DNA of 64,000 nt from Haliscomenobacteraceae bacterium (GTDB lineage: Bacteria; Bacteroidota; Bacteroidia; Chitinophagales; Saprospiraceae), in the NCBI GenBank assembly GCA_947501115.1, contig CANMVX010000001.1, positions 1 to 64,000 on the forward strand, read 5' to 3'. Positions 36,768 to 46,090 of this stretch are shown here, one piece after another. The translations under genes were made by a program, and so were the position numbers. The notes under the pieces were generated by a model. The model made no database searches, was not told the DNA's origin, and saw only the letters and a list, made by a program, of their open reading frames with translations. Position 1 is the first letter of the stretch. Every line of letters starts with the position of its first letter.

Positions 36768-37711
36768 CATTTAAGATTGAACTGGAACCCAGTATAACTT
36801 CTCACTTGTTAATGGTAAGACCCTTACATTTTGGGTTCAATGAGGAAACTGCTCCGAACAATGCGTTTCAACTAAATGACCATACTTTATCTCCGAAACA
36901 AATTGCTGCTTTGGCCGTAAAGGAATTTGATGATTTTGTTTGTGTTTTAAGAGAAAATGGCTTAACCATTACCGTGGTAGAAGATAAAATTTCTATAACA
37001 ACAACAGATTCTATTTTTCCAAATAATTGGTTTTCAACTCATTCAGACGGAACATTAGTTACTTATCCCATGTTTTCAAAAAATAGAAGACTGGAAAGAA
37101 GAGAAGATATTATTGAAGGGTTAAAGGAGAATTATCATCTTTTTCATCGTATTCATTTAGAGTCTGCAGAAAACGTAGGACAGTATTTAGAAGGAACCGG
37201 AAGTTTAATTCTGGATAGAGCCAATAAAATCGCATACGCTTGTCGAAGTATCAGAACAAATGATAAATTACTTAGTGAATGGGCAGATAAATTGGGATAT
37301 CGTTTAGGCGTTTTTAACGCTAAAGATGAAAGCGGTATGGATATTTACCATACCAACGTGATGATGGCTTTGGGTGAAAACTTTGTTATCTGGGGAGGGG
37401 ATGCTTTACCTGACATTAATGAAAAAGCTGCTATAGAAAAATTGTTTTTTGAGACAGGAAAAGAGATTATTCCAATTTCTATGAATCAAATAGCTAAGTT
37501 TGCTGGAAATATGTTGGCTGTTAAAAATGAAAAGGGGGAGAGGTTGCTTATTATGTCTCAAACAGCTTATGAGTCTCTTTCATTATCTCAAATTACTCGT
37601 ATTGAATCTTTTTCTAAAATAGTGAAAGGTAATATTCCTATCATTGAAAAATATGGAGGGGGGAGTGTAAGATGTATGCTTGCCGAAATATTTCTTAAAC
37701 TAAAAGCATAA
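36764..37711 (+). CDS. ctlX: Citrulline/arginine deiminase-related hydrolase, CtlX type
   Basis: A 315-residue protein of the guanidino-group-modifying superfamily. LEGTGSLILDR near 143-153 carries a catalytic-region Glu, IYHTNVMMALG near 198 the catalytic His and GGGSVRCMLAEIF near the C-terminus the nucleophilic Cys. SIFPNNWFSTHSDGTLVTYPM is distinctive for the CtlX subgroup, reported to act in citrulline utilisation. Cytosolic. It is the third gene of the hscA operon, and a terminator shared with the opposite gene follows immediately. Amidinotransferase or ureidohydrolase activity on another guanidino compound is the alternative. Confidence 0.85.
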   Translation: MTFKIELEPSITSHLLMVRPLHFGFNEETAPNNAFQLNDHTLSPKQIAALAVKEFDDFVCVLRENGLTITVVEDKISITTTDSIFPNNWFSTHSDGTLVTYPMFSKNRRLERREDIIEGLKENYHLFHRIHLESAENVGQYLEGTGSLILDRANKIAYACRSIRTNDKLLSEWADKLGYRLGVFNAKDESGMDIYHTNVMMALGENFVIWGGDALPDINEKAAIEKLFFETGKEIIPISMNQIAKFAGNMLAVKNEKGERLLIMSQTAYESLSLSQITRIESFSKIVKGNIPIIEKYGGGSVRCMLAEIFLKLKA

Positions 37712-37748
37712 AAAAAGCCCTCCTAACTTAAAGTTAAGAGGGCTTTTT
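37711..37748. terminator. Bidirectional terminator between ctlX and Oar-like gene
   Basis: Stem built from AAAAAGCCCTC and GAGGGCTTTTT, extended inward by TAACTT/AAGTTA with one mismatch. A-run and T-run flank it, so it can stop both the rightward ctlX unit and the leftward receptor unit. Confidence 0.88.
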
Positions 37749-37759
37749 ACAATTAATGA

Positions 37760-40700
37760 TTAATTGAAGATATAACGAACGCCAATTTGCGCTTGGTAAA
37801 CATCTCCTAATGAAGCATTAAACTGGAATGATTTATCAAGTAATTTTTGCTTTCCGTCTGATCCGGAAATAGTCCACATTCTGTAAGTTGGAACACCATC
37901 TGTACCAACAGATACAAAAGAAAGTGGTCTTGAAGCAATAACACTTTGAGAAACGCCCCAATTTGAATTTAACATATTTCCAAAATTGCTAATATCAGCA
38001 CGTAATTGAATGGTATTTCTCTTCTTACCTACTTTTACGAAGAATTCCTGAACGATAGAAAACTGAGCTCTGATTAAGCCTGGTGCCATAGCACCATTTC
38101 TTGCAGCATATTTACCTCTGTTCTCATTTAAGTATTTATCCTGTGCGATAAATGCTTCAAAAGCAACAGCTTGCTGCTCAGGTGTGAAAGTAATTCCACC
38201 TGTTGTTAACGTTGTAAATTTAATATCAGAGCCTTTGGTAGGAATGAAAAGTAGGTCGTTATTGTTTATTGCATCACCATTCATATCTCCATTAATAGTA
38301 TAGCTATAACGGAAACCAGTGAAACCGTCAATGGTTAAACCAAACTGGGTAGCACCAAAATCACCATATTCTAAACGATAAGAAGCAATAGCCAATACAC
38401 GGTGTCTTCTGTCGTTATCAGAAAAAGCTAAGTCTAAGAAGTTGTTACCATTTACAGACGGAACACCATTGAATGAACCTGCAGCAATAGAACCTGCTGA
38501 CATCATATCTCTTGCACGTCCATAATTGTATGCTAGACTTGCAAAAAGACCGTTTTTAAATGTTTTCTTGAAGGACGCAGTCAATGTAAGTCCGTCCCCT
38601 TGATTGGTATTTGCGAGGTAAATGGCATTTACAGTAGATGGGTTAATACGAATGGCATTGTTCGCTGCCGTTCCTGTTAAACCACTTGCTGGATATTTCG
38701 GACGAGTATCAATACCAGAGAATATACCAGAAGGGTCTCTTTTATTGACATCATAATAGATATAACCATTTACGTTTCTGCTGTAAAGAGCTTCAAACGT
38801 TCCGATAATTCCTAAAGGTAATTTTACATCCAATGCAAGATTTGTTCTTAATGCTTGTAAAAATTTGAAATCTGGTGCCGTTACAGCTAATTCATAAGAT
38901 GAAGGTAACGTAGGATTAGTTACAAACTGACCAGGTGTGGTAGTAAATGGTCTTGTTTTTGTATTATCGATTTGTTCGAAACCGGTTAATACACCATTGT
39001 TACCTATTTGGTTACTTATCCATACGAATACAGGACGTCCGGTAAATAAACCAGTTCCTCCTCTTAATTGTAAGGTCTTATCACCCTTTACATCGTAATT
39101 AAATCCTACCCTTGGTGAGTATAAAATCTTAGATTCTGGTAACTTAGCCGTATTGATATTTATATAATTATCATTTAATAAATATAATTCGCTGCTAACC
39201 TTTGTATTTTCAAATCCAGTTGGTTCAAAAATAGGTAAATCTGCTCTTAATCCTAAGGAAAGATTTAATTTTTCAGATACATTTATCTCATCCTGAACAT
39301 ATAGACCAGCATATAGTACTTGTGTTGGTTGTACAGGTTCTGCACCACCTGGAAGTCCTGAATAACGGTATTGGAAACGACGAAGGGAGACAGGTGAAGC
39401 AGTTCTTGTTGGGTTTGCTTTATAATCATTCAAATCTGAATAAAATTCAGCTAAGCTATTATATACAAAAACTCCTTGTGAACCAGGGAAGAAAACGTTT
39501 TCAAAACTTAAATTCTCCACATTAAATCCAGTTGATATAGTATGCTTTCCAAGGTAGAATGATAAATTATCAGACATTTGGAATGTCTTGTAATTTAACT
39601 TATTGTTTGGTGTAAATGGTTCAAACCCCGCAGCAATGTAGCTGGCTCCATTTCTTAATATTTCAATTAGAGGGAACACTTCTCCGTAAGTACCACGGTC
39701 TTCATTATTGTAAGTATAACCTACAATAAAATTATTTGAAATTTTATTCGAAATTACTGTGTTCCACTCACCAACTATAGATTGAATATCGTCATTAATA
39801 ATGTAATTAGAATTTTGATAGCTCAATGCATTTGGACCTCTTCTACCACCCAGACCGAGAGATGAACTTGATGAAACAAATACATCTTGATCGGAATCTA
39901 AATAAGTGTATCTAAGGCTAATTTTATTATTTTTATTTAAATTGTAGTCAAATTTCAACAACAACTTATTGGCAAAACGACCCATGTTGTAGTCTTGGTA
40001 AGGGCCAGTTTCATAATTAAAATTCTGACGAAGAAAATCTGAAACTCCCTTTAAGTCCGATGCTAATACACTGGTAACGTTACCTGACTGTGCTTGTGAT
40101 CCGTTATTTGCTACAAGTAAATTGGGGGTGGTATTTCTGTCAATTTCACCACTGGCAAAAAAGAATAATTTATTCTTGATGATTGGGCCACCAAGTCTGA
40201 AACCTGCCTGATAATCAGTGAATTGACCTGCTGTAACTGTGGCATCTTTTGCCTGTGTTCCAATCCAGTCTCTGTTTTGCGTGAAATAGTAAGCAGAGCC
40301 ACTAAATTCATTTGTACCTGAACGGGTAACCGCATTTACACCAGCACCTACGAAACCAGATTGTCTAACATCAAAAGGCGCAATGTTTACTTGTAATTCC
40401 TCAATCGCATCTAAACTAATTGGAGCAACACCTGTACGTCCACCTGGTGAACCAGCTAAACCAAATGAGTTGTTAAATATAGAACCGTCAATGGTAATAT
40501 TATTCAATCTGTTGTCCTGGCCACCAAAGGAACTACCATTCGCCTGAGGAGTCAAACCAACAAAACCAAGTACGTTTCTGCTTAATGTAGGAAGTGCATT
40601 AATCTCCTTAGAATTGAAGTTCGTTGCAGCGCCTGTTCTGTCACCACTAAATACGTCATTTTTGTCGGCAATAATCTCTAGTCCGCTCAACTCAATGGCA

Positions 40701-41041
40701 TCTTCAGTAAGTTCAACATTGAAAGTTGCTGTTGTACCTAAGCTCAATGTAACATTTTCAATAATTTTTTCTTTGTAACCAGTATAAGTGATGGTGATTT
40801 TGTAAGGACCACCAACGCGCATTCCAGGGATTCTGAAGTAACCTCCATCATCTGTTGAGTTTCCGTAAAGAGAACCTGAAGGCAAATGTTCTGCTTGAAT
40901 ATTTGCACCAACAAGGAACTCACCTTTTGAATCTTTAACCCTACCCGCTACAGATGAAGTAGTTACTCCCTGTGCATTAAGTTGGTTAAATCCAAGGAGG
41001 GCCAAAAGGCCAAACAGGAATTTAATAGTAAATTTTTTCAT
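37760..41041 (-). CDS. Oar-like TonB-dependent outer-membrane receptor
   Basis: A 1093-residue protein. Signal peptide MKKFTIKFLFGLLALLGFNQLNAQ, then a CarboxypepD_reg Ig-like domain at about 28-110 (VAGRVKDSKGEFLVGANI, TYTGYKEKII), a plug domain (ALPTLSRNVLGFVGLTPQ, NNITIDGSIFNN, AIEELQVNIAPFDVRQSGFVGAGVNAVTR split around 190-240) and a long beta-barrel ending in YQAQIGVRYIFN. It fits the Oar/OmpA-related TonB receptors of Bacteroidota, whose substrates may be peptides or proteins. It is transcribed alone with its own promoter candidate and a strong terminator; no SusD partner is adjacent. Confidence 0.92.
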   Translation of the reverse strand: MKKFTIKFLFGLLALLGFNQLNAQGVTTSSVAGRVKDSKGEFLVGANIQAEHLPSGSLYGNSTDDGGYFRIPGMRVGGPYKITITYTGYKEKIIENVTLSLGTTATFNVELTEDAIELSGLEIIADKNDVFSGDRTGAATNFNSKEINALPTLSRNVLGFVGLTPQANGSSFGGQDNRLNNITIDGSIFNNSFGLAGSPGGRTGVAPISLDAIEELQVNIAPFDVRQSGFVGAGVNAVTRSGTNEFSGSAYYFTQNRDWIGTQAKDATVTAGQFTDYQAGFRLGGPIIKNKLFFFASGEIDRNTTPNLLVANNGSQAQSGNVTSVLASDLKGVSDFLRQNFNYETGPYQDYNMGRFANKLLLKFDYNLNKNNKISLRYTYLDSDQDVFVSSSSSLGLGGRRGPNALSYQNSNYIINDDIQSIVGEWNTVISNKISNNFIVGYTYNNEDRGTYGEVFPLIEILRNGASYIAAGFEPFTPNNKLNYKTFQMSDNLSFYLGKHTISTGFNVENLSFENVFFPGSQGVFVYNSLAEFYSDLNDYKANPTRTASPVSLRRFQYRYSGLPGGAEPVQPTQVLYAGLYVQDEINVSEKLNLSLGLRADLPIFEPTGFENTKVSSELYLLNDNYININTAKLPESKILYSPRVGFNYDVKGDKTLQLRGGTGLFTGRPVFVWISNQIGNNGVLTGFEQIDNTKTRPFTTTPGQFVTNPTLPSSYELAVTAPDFKFLQALRTNLALDVKLPLGIIGTFEALYSRNVNGYIYYDVNKRDPSGIFSGIDTRPKYPASGLTGTAANNAIRINPSTVNAIYLANTNQGDGLTLTASFKKTFKNGLFASLAYNYGRARDMMSAGSIAAGSFNGVPSVNGNNFLDLAFSDNDRRHRVLAIASYRLEYGDFGATQFGLTIDGFTGFRYSYTINGDMNGDAINNNDLLFIPTKGSDIKFTTLTTGGITFTPEQQAVAFEAFIAQDKYLNENRGKYAARNGAMAPGLIRAQFSIVQEFFVKVGKKRNTIQLRADISNFGNMLNSNWGVSQSVIASRPLSFVSVGTDGVPTYRMWTISGSDGKQKLLDKSFQFNASLGDVYQAQIGVRYIFN

Positions 41042-41081
41042 AGAATAGTTTGTTAATTAAACATTTCTTTCAAATAAGCCA

Positions 41082-41089
41082 CAAAAGTA
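41082..41089 (-). promoter_or_regulatory. Candidate -7 element (TACTTTTG) for Oar-like receptor
   Basis: On the minus strand the eight bases read TACTTTTG, matching TAnnTTTG, 40 bases before the receptor ATG. A TTTTTTGG lies nearer than the standard -33 spacing, so the upstream box is uncertain. Confidence 0.4.
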
Positions 41090-41196
41090 ATCAGATAAAC
41101 CAAAAAATAACAGAACTGTTGTTAGATTGTTACGTTATTTATTTGTAAACTATTAAATATTAGGTTTTACAGGACTTTAAATTTATATTATTTAAA

Positions 41197-41973
41197 ATGA
41201 AGGTTAAACATGACATCGGTTTGGTTCTTTCCGGTGGAGGGGCCAGAGGTATTGCACACATTGGTGTTGTAAAGGCATTAAATGAATTAAATATTCATCC
41301 TACTGTCATTTCAGGTACTAGTGCAGGTTCAATTATTGGTGTTCTTTATGCTATGGGGCTGTCCAGTCAGGAGATGATTGATTTCGTTGGCCATAGTAGC
41401 TTGTGGAAATTTTTTAGATTTGAATGGTCAGCTGGAGGATTGTCAAATTTAAATTATTTGAAAGAGCGTTTAATTCAAGTGGGTATCCCTCCCAATTTCG
41501 AAGATCTTCAAAAGAAATTATTTGTAACTGCTACAAATCTTACCAAGGGAAAGACTGAAATTTTTCATGAAGGACCCTTATTAGATACAATTTTAGCTTC
41601 TTGTTCCATTCCCTTAGTTTTTAAACCAGTAATTATTAACGGAGACAGGTATGCCGATGGGGGAATTTTAAATAATTTGCCTGCTTCGGCAATTATCTCG
41701 CAGGCGCAAAGATTAATAGGTGTTAATGTAATTCCGCTTTCTATAGATGAAGACAAAGATTATCAATCATCTATACAAGTTGCTCAGCGTTGTTTCGAAT
41801 TGTTTATGAATGCCAATACCAAACCAGAACTTATCGCTTGTGATATCGTCATAGAACCAAAAGTTCAGGAATTCTACCTTTTTTCATTGCCCAAATTCAA
41901 TCTTATTCATGATATAGGTTATGAAACTACTATGGCACAAGCAGATCAAATTCAAAAAGCCCTGCTTTCCTAA
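41197..41973 (+). CDS. Patatin-like phospholipase family protein
   Basis: A 258-residue serine lipase/acyl hydrolase. GLVLSGGGARGIAHIGVVKAL (split glycine oxyanion loop near residues 8-28), GTSAGSIIGVLYAMG with nucleophile Ser near 48, and YADGGILNNLPA with the catalytic Asp near 152 form the Ser-Asp dyad. It resembles the short RssA/YchK type without extra domains and has no signal peptide, so it is likely cytosolic or inner-membrane-associated. It is divergent from the Oar-like receptor and shares a four-base stop overlap with the convergent LysM gene. Confidence 0.92.
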   Translation: MKVKHDIGLVLSGGGARGIAHIGVVKALNELNIHPTVISGTSAGSIIGVLYAMGLSSQEMIDFVGHSSLWKFFRFEWSAGGLSNLNYLKERLIQVGIPPNFEDLQKKLFVTATNLTKGKTEIFHEGPLLDTILASCSIPLVFKPVIINGDRYADGGILNNLPASAIISQAQRLIGVNVIPLSIDEDKDYQSSIQVAQRCFELFMNANTKPELIACDIVIEPKVQEFYLFSLPKFNLIHDIGYETTMAQADQIQKALLS

Positions 41974-43697
41974 TTTAGGAATATTCGCTGTCTTGGTAAT
42001 ACTACTTCTCCTTCAGCCAATTTATTTAATTGCCTTAGTTTTGTTTCGGACAAATTGAATTTTATGGCAATTCCGTTAACTGTATCACCCTGCTGTACAA
42101 TGTATATTTCTCTCTGTGAGGAGGATCCTTTTACTGTTTTTTGGTTTTCAAGATCTGTTGATATAATTTCAGGTTCTGAAAATAACGAGGTTATTTTTCC
42201 ATTTTGAATGTCAAAATAAGGAGTTACTTCTTCTTGTTTTACTCCAACTTGTTTTGTTTCAGGTGATCCTCCTTTATCCGTTTTTGTATTTTCGGGAGTT
42301 ATTTTTGCAGGATTTTCTGTTACTTTAATCTGAACCGGGCACACCAGGGTTATTAAGATTTGACCTTCTTTAATTTTTTCATTCGGACTTAATCCGTTCA
42401 TTTGCCTAAATCTCTCTTCAGTGAATCCGTAGGCTGCGGAAAGCATAGCTATCGATTCATTTGCTTTTACTATGTGTTTTCCATCCGTTGTCTCCCACCA
42501 TTGAGTCTTTAAAATGGTATTAGGTTTATTATCAACTGTTACGTTCGCTCCTTTTGTTCTAACACCTTCCAAATCAGGACCTTTAGACGGTGGTTTAACA
42601 AAAATAATATCACCCACAACCTTCTTATCAAAGTCTGGATTCCAGTTGTTGAGATCCAGGTGGGTTACACCAAAAAGTAGAGAAATTTTTTCTTTGGTAT
42701 CACCTTCCTGCATAACATACATTCCTTCAGCTATGACATTTGCCTTGGCTGCCGGTGGAATATTTATCACAAGACCAATATTCATTTTATTAGGGTCTAT
42801 GGAAGGATTAAAATCCATTAAGGCACCTGGTAAAATTTGATAGATTTTGGCAATACCAAAAAAAGTTTCACCCTGCTGAACCACATGGGTTTTTCCATTA
42901 TAACTTTTTTCTTCTGATCCTTTAGTCCTTAAAAAATCCTGTGTATCTTCTTTTTGATTTATAACTATATTCTGTGCGCATTGCTTATTCATGTATTCTG
43001 TTACCGAAATTCCCTGAACTCTTAAAAGGGCATATTCACCTTGATTTTCAGAGAAAGTTTCCTTTAGCACGCCGAGTTTTGGCGACCAGGTAACATCTTT
43101 ATAAAGCGTTGTTTGAATTTTTGAATTTTTTCTAAGCGTAAAAATTTTACATTGCCCAACTTTTTCCTCTGACAACTTTTGAATCAAATTATTTGAGGTA
43201 GAAAGAATGACTTCTCTATTTATATCAAGAATGAACTCCATGTCGGTACTTCTGAATTCACATTTGTTTCCCAAAGTTTTAATCCATTCCACAGCATAAA
43301 CAGGGGTAATTCTGTATTGATTTAATCCGATAGGCAAAACAAGATGGACAGATTGATTGCCTGAAATAATACTTTCTTTTGTAGGAGCATCTAAATTAGT
43401 CCATGTAGAAGGGCTACAAACGATGGCATTTTTAGGTTTTTCCAACTGAATTTCAGCGTCTGATTCTACACCAATATCAAAGATAATAGTTTCATCATTG
43501 GAGACTTTAAATAAGTATTTTACATATTCCTTTCCAGCTTTAGTATTGGAATAAGCAAATTCCATTTTTTGAGTGGTTTCAGGAACTACAATAAGGTTTA
43601 ATGACGAGCTTAGATTTTGTCCTTCAAGATGGAGGCAAATAAATAGTGCAAAGGCCAAAGAAGTATATTTCAACATTTTATTTCTGATGTTTTTCAT
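41970..43697 (-). CDS. Secreted protein with four LysM domains
   Basis: A 575-residue protein with a hydrophobic signal near the N-terminus (MLKYTSLAFALFICLHLEGQ; ATGs at 43697 or 43676). Residues up to about 260 are beta-rich and unrecognised. Four LysM modules follow: HVVQQGETFFGIAKIYQI, YVMQEGDTKEKISLLFGV, HIVKANESIAMLSAAYGF and YIVQQGDTVNGIAIKFNL, the last at the extreme C-terminus. LysM binds peptidoglycan or chitin; no catalytic domain is seen, so it is probably a cell-wall-binding scaffold. It lies 71 bases downstream of the TonB receptor and may belong to its operon. Confidence 0.87.
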   Translation of the reverse strand: MKNIRNKMLKYTSLAFALFICLHLEGQNLSSSLNLIVVPETTQKMEFAYSNTKAGKEYVKYLFKVSNDETIIFDIGVESDAEIQLEKPKNAIVCSPSTWTNLDAPTKESIISGNQSVHLVLPIGLNQYRITPVYAVEWIKTLGNKCEFRSTDMEFILDINREVILSTSNNLIQKLSEEKVGQCKIFTLRKNSKIQTTLYKDVTWSPKLGVLKETFSENQGEYALLRVQGISVTEYMNKQCAQNIVINQKEDTQDFLRTKGSEEKSYNGKTHVVQQGETFFGIAKIYQILPGALMDFNPSIDPNKMNIGLVINIPPAAKANVIAEGMYVMQEGDTKEKISLLFGVTHLDLNNWNPDFDKKVVGDIIFVKPPSKGPDLEGVRTKGANVTVDNKPNTILKTQWWETTDGKHIVKANESIAMLSAAYGFTEERFRQMNGLSPNEKIKEGQILITLVCPVQIKVTENPAKITPENTKTDKGGSPETKQVGVKQEEVTPYFDIQNGKITSLFSEPEIISTDLENQKTVKGSSSQREIYIVQQGDTVNGIAIKFNLSETKLRQLNKLAEGEVVLPRQRIFLN

Positions 43698-43768
43698 ACG
43701 TAAAAAATATTCAAATGGTAACAATAATCAGGGCACATAATGGTAAATTTATAAAATAGTTTCCATAT

Positions 43769-46081
43769 TTAATAAAAATCAACTTGAAAAGCCAGAATGG
43801 GTATGAGAGGTAACGCATAATTGTAGTAAATCTGTAACGTTTGATTGTTAAATCGCTCTCTGATTTTATTTTTTCTTACGGTGGCATTTTGTAAATCTAT
43901 TCTAAAAGTCCAGGTAGTTCTCTCTTTATTAATTTTGTAAGCCATGCCGTAATCAAACCTCCAATAGGTAGGAAGTCTCGGTTCATACGCGTTATAATTA
44001 TCTAAAATGGTCGTTTTCCGTTTAATAGATTCTTGTAAATTAATGGGAATAAATCTATTTCCTCCTCGAAGCATATACCTTATATTATAAGACAAAAAGT
44101 GCTTTTTTTCCTTACCTATTGGAAATTCCTTTCCCAAAACGGCACTACCGGCAAATGTATTGTTGAAAACTGTGTTTCTCCACTTAAAATCTAAATTTTG
44201 ATACGTAGATTGAAAAACGGATAGGGTGAAAAGGTAATAGAAATTTTTGTGCAAAAATTGTTCAAGAGTAAATTCTATACCTATGTTTTTACCTATACCT
44301 TTGTTTGTAAGTATGGCTCCCGGAATGCCTGCACTGGCATTTAAAATGGAATAGAAACTCTTTCTGTTTGTATCTATTGGTATTTCATATAATTTTTGAT
44401 GGTAAGCCTCTATTACCCAGCGGGAATGCCCCGATGTATTTTTGTTTAAGCCAATAACGCTATGTCTGGCCATGGAAGGGGATAAATTTTTATAAGGCTG
44501 CACAAATAGGCCAGGTTTAGTTTGTCTCTTATAAAGATATAGAGAAGTGGGCTCTAACCGACTATGAATGCCAAAGCCCCCGGTAATAGATGTTTTTTCA
44601 CCTGTTTTTAGCTCAATACCTAATCTCGGTTCTACCGTAGTTTTACTATTTAGCCCAAAATGTAAGGAATGTACGCCAGCGGAAAATTGCCATTTGTTAT
44701 TTGGGGTATATTTTATCTGGCTGTAACCCTGTACACTGAAAGTATGTCCATTTTCATTTAGCCAGTTAATTGTCTTTTTTTGACTTGAATTCCAGATGTC
44801 CTCATTTAGTTCAAAGCCTAGTCGGGATAAAATAAAACCTGTTCTCATTTTCCATTGACTACTTAATCTGTGATTAAAATAGGTTGAGTACCTTAGCGCT
44901 TGTTCTTTATGCGTTTCATCGTAGGTGTTAATCCATACGTTATTCATTAAATTTTCTCTAAAATATTGATGAGATTGGGTTGAATAAGCAATTACCGTGT
45001 TTATATAACCTATATTTTTAATTGGTAACTGATGGCTTAGTCCTGTTGAAGTTACGTTGTTTTCATCTCTATCTTTAAAAGTATCGTAGTCACTATCTGA
45101 AAAATTTTCACCGCCAATGCCCCAAAAGGTAAACTTTCCTGTTTTTTTTGTTGGAAAATGAAAAGTAAAATTATAATCTCTAAAGGCAGGTTTAAATCCA
45201 TCGGTTTCAATTTTCACTAATCCCGTTTTAAATAAAAGTTCGAGAGTAGAATATCTTGCATTTATTCTGTAAGAAGCTCCTGATGTAGAAATTGGTCCCT
45301 CAGCGGCCATTTCTAATCCTACTACACCAATCAAGGCTTTAAACTCATGTTTTTGATCATTCCCTCTCCTGAATTTAAGGTCAAAAACACCGGACAGAGC
45401 ATTCCCATATTCAGAGGGGAAGGCACCAGTGAAAAAATCTGAATTAGCGAGGCTACTGCTATTTATCATGCTTATAATGCCACTGGTGGAACCCTGACCA
45501 TCGCCAAAATGATTTGGATTTGGTATTTCTATGCCCTCAAGTCGCCATAAAAGTCCTTTTGGTGAATTTCCCCTGATGATAATTTCATTGTTATCATCAT
45601 TTCCTGATGAGGTTACGCCTGCAAATGACATAGCCATGCGGGAAGGGTCATTATACCCACCTGCAAATTTATTGCTCTCCTGAACGCTAAATTGACGGCC
45701 ACTAACAAAAGACAATTCGTTGGAAGCTCTCGATTTATCTGTGTCTGCCGTAATAGTTATTTCTTGTATTTGAATGGGTGATTCTATGAGTTGAAGGGTC
45801 AAAAGAGCTTCTTTTCCATTACTTACCTCAACAGACGGCATACTTCCCTGTTGATATCCAACGTAAGAAAATAGTAAAGAATATCTGCCAGGTTGCAGCT
45901 GTCTAAAAGTAAAATTTCCTTGATCATCCGTAAAGATTCCCTTATTTTCCTCTATCATTTGAACGCTTACGCCCTCCAGTGGAAGTTGTGTTTCTCTATC
46001 AATGACTTTTCCCCTGATGGTTCCAAAACCATTTTGTCCAAGTAACCAACAGGGAAATAAAAGTAAAATGAAAAATCGCAT
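43769..46081 (-). CDS. TonB-dependent receptor with CarboxypepD_reg domain
   Basis: A 770-residue outer-membrane receptor. Signal peptide MRFFILLLFPCWLLGQ; CarboxypepD_reg domain at about 18-105 (TIRGKVIDRETQLPLEGVSVQ, LLFSYVGYQQG); plug at about 110-240 (ITITADTDKSRASNELSFVSG, NNEIIIRGNSPKGLLWRLEG, SGVFDLKFRRGN); then a barrel ending in the aromatic LAFQVDFY. Its shortened barrel and motifs fit receptors acting on siderophores, oligosaccharides or peptides; the ligand is unknown. It starts nine bases after an orphan response-regulator stop, implying co-transcription. Confidence 0.9.
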   Translation of the reverse strand: MRFFILLLFPCWLLGQNGFGTIRGKVIDRETQLPLEGVSVQMIEENKGIFTDDQGNFTFRQLQPGRYSLLFSYVGYQQGSMPSVEVSNGKEALLTLQLIESPIQIQEITITADTDKSRASNELSFVSGRQFSVQESNKFAGGYNDPSRMAMSFAGVTSSGNDDNNEIIIRGNSPKGLLWRLEGIEIPNPNHFGDGQGSTSGIISMINSSSLANSDFFTGAFPSEYGNALSGVFDLKFRRGNDQKHEFKALIGVVGLEMAAEGPISTSGASYRINARYSTLELLFKTGLVKIETDGFKPAFRDYNFTFHFPTKKTGKFTFWGIGGENFSDSDYDTFKDRDENNVTSTGLSHQLPIKNIGYINTVIAYSTQSHQYFRENLMNNVWINTYDETHKEQALRYSTYFNHRLSSQWKMRTGFILSRLGFELNEDIWNSSQKKTINWLNENGHTFSVQGYSQIKYTPNNKWQFSAGVHSLHFGLNSKTTVEPRLGIELKTGEKTSITGGFGIHSRLEPTSLYLYKRQTKPGLFVQPYKNLSPSMARHSVIGLNKNTSGHSRWVIEAYHQKLYEIPIDTNRKSFYSILNASAGIPGAILTNKGIGKNIGIEFTLEQFLHKNFYYLFTLSVFQSTYQNLDFKWRNTVFNNTFAGSAVLGKEFPIGKEKKHFLSYNIRYMLRGGNRFIPINLQESIKRKTTILDNYNAYEPRLPTYWRFDYGMAYKINKERTTWTFRIDLQNATVRKNKIRERFNNQTLQIYYNYALPLIPILAFQVDFY

Positions 46082-46090
46082 AAATATTTT

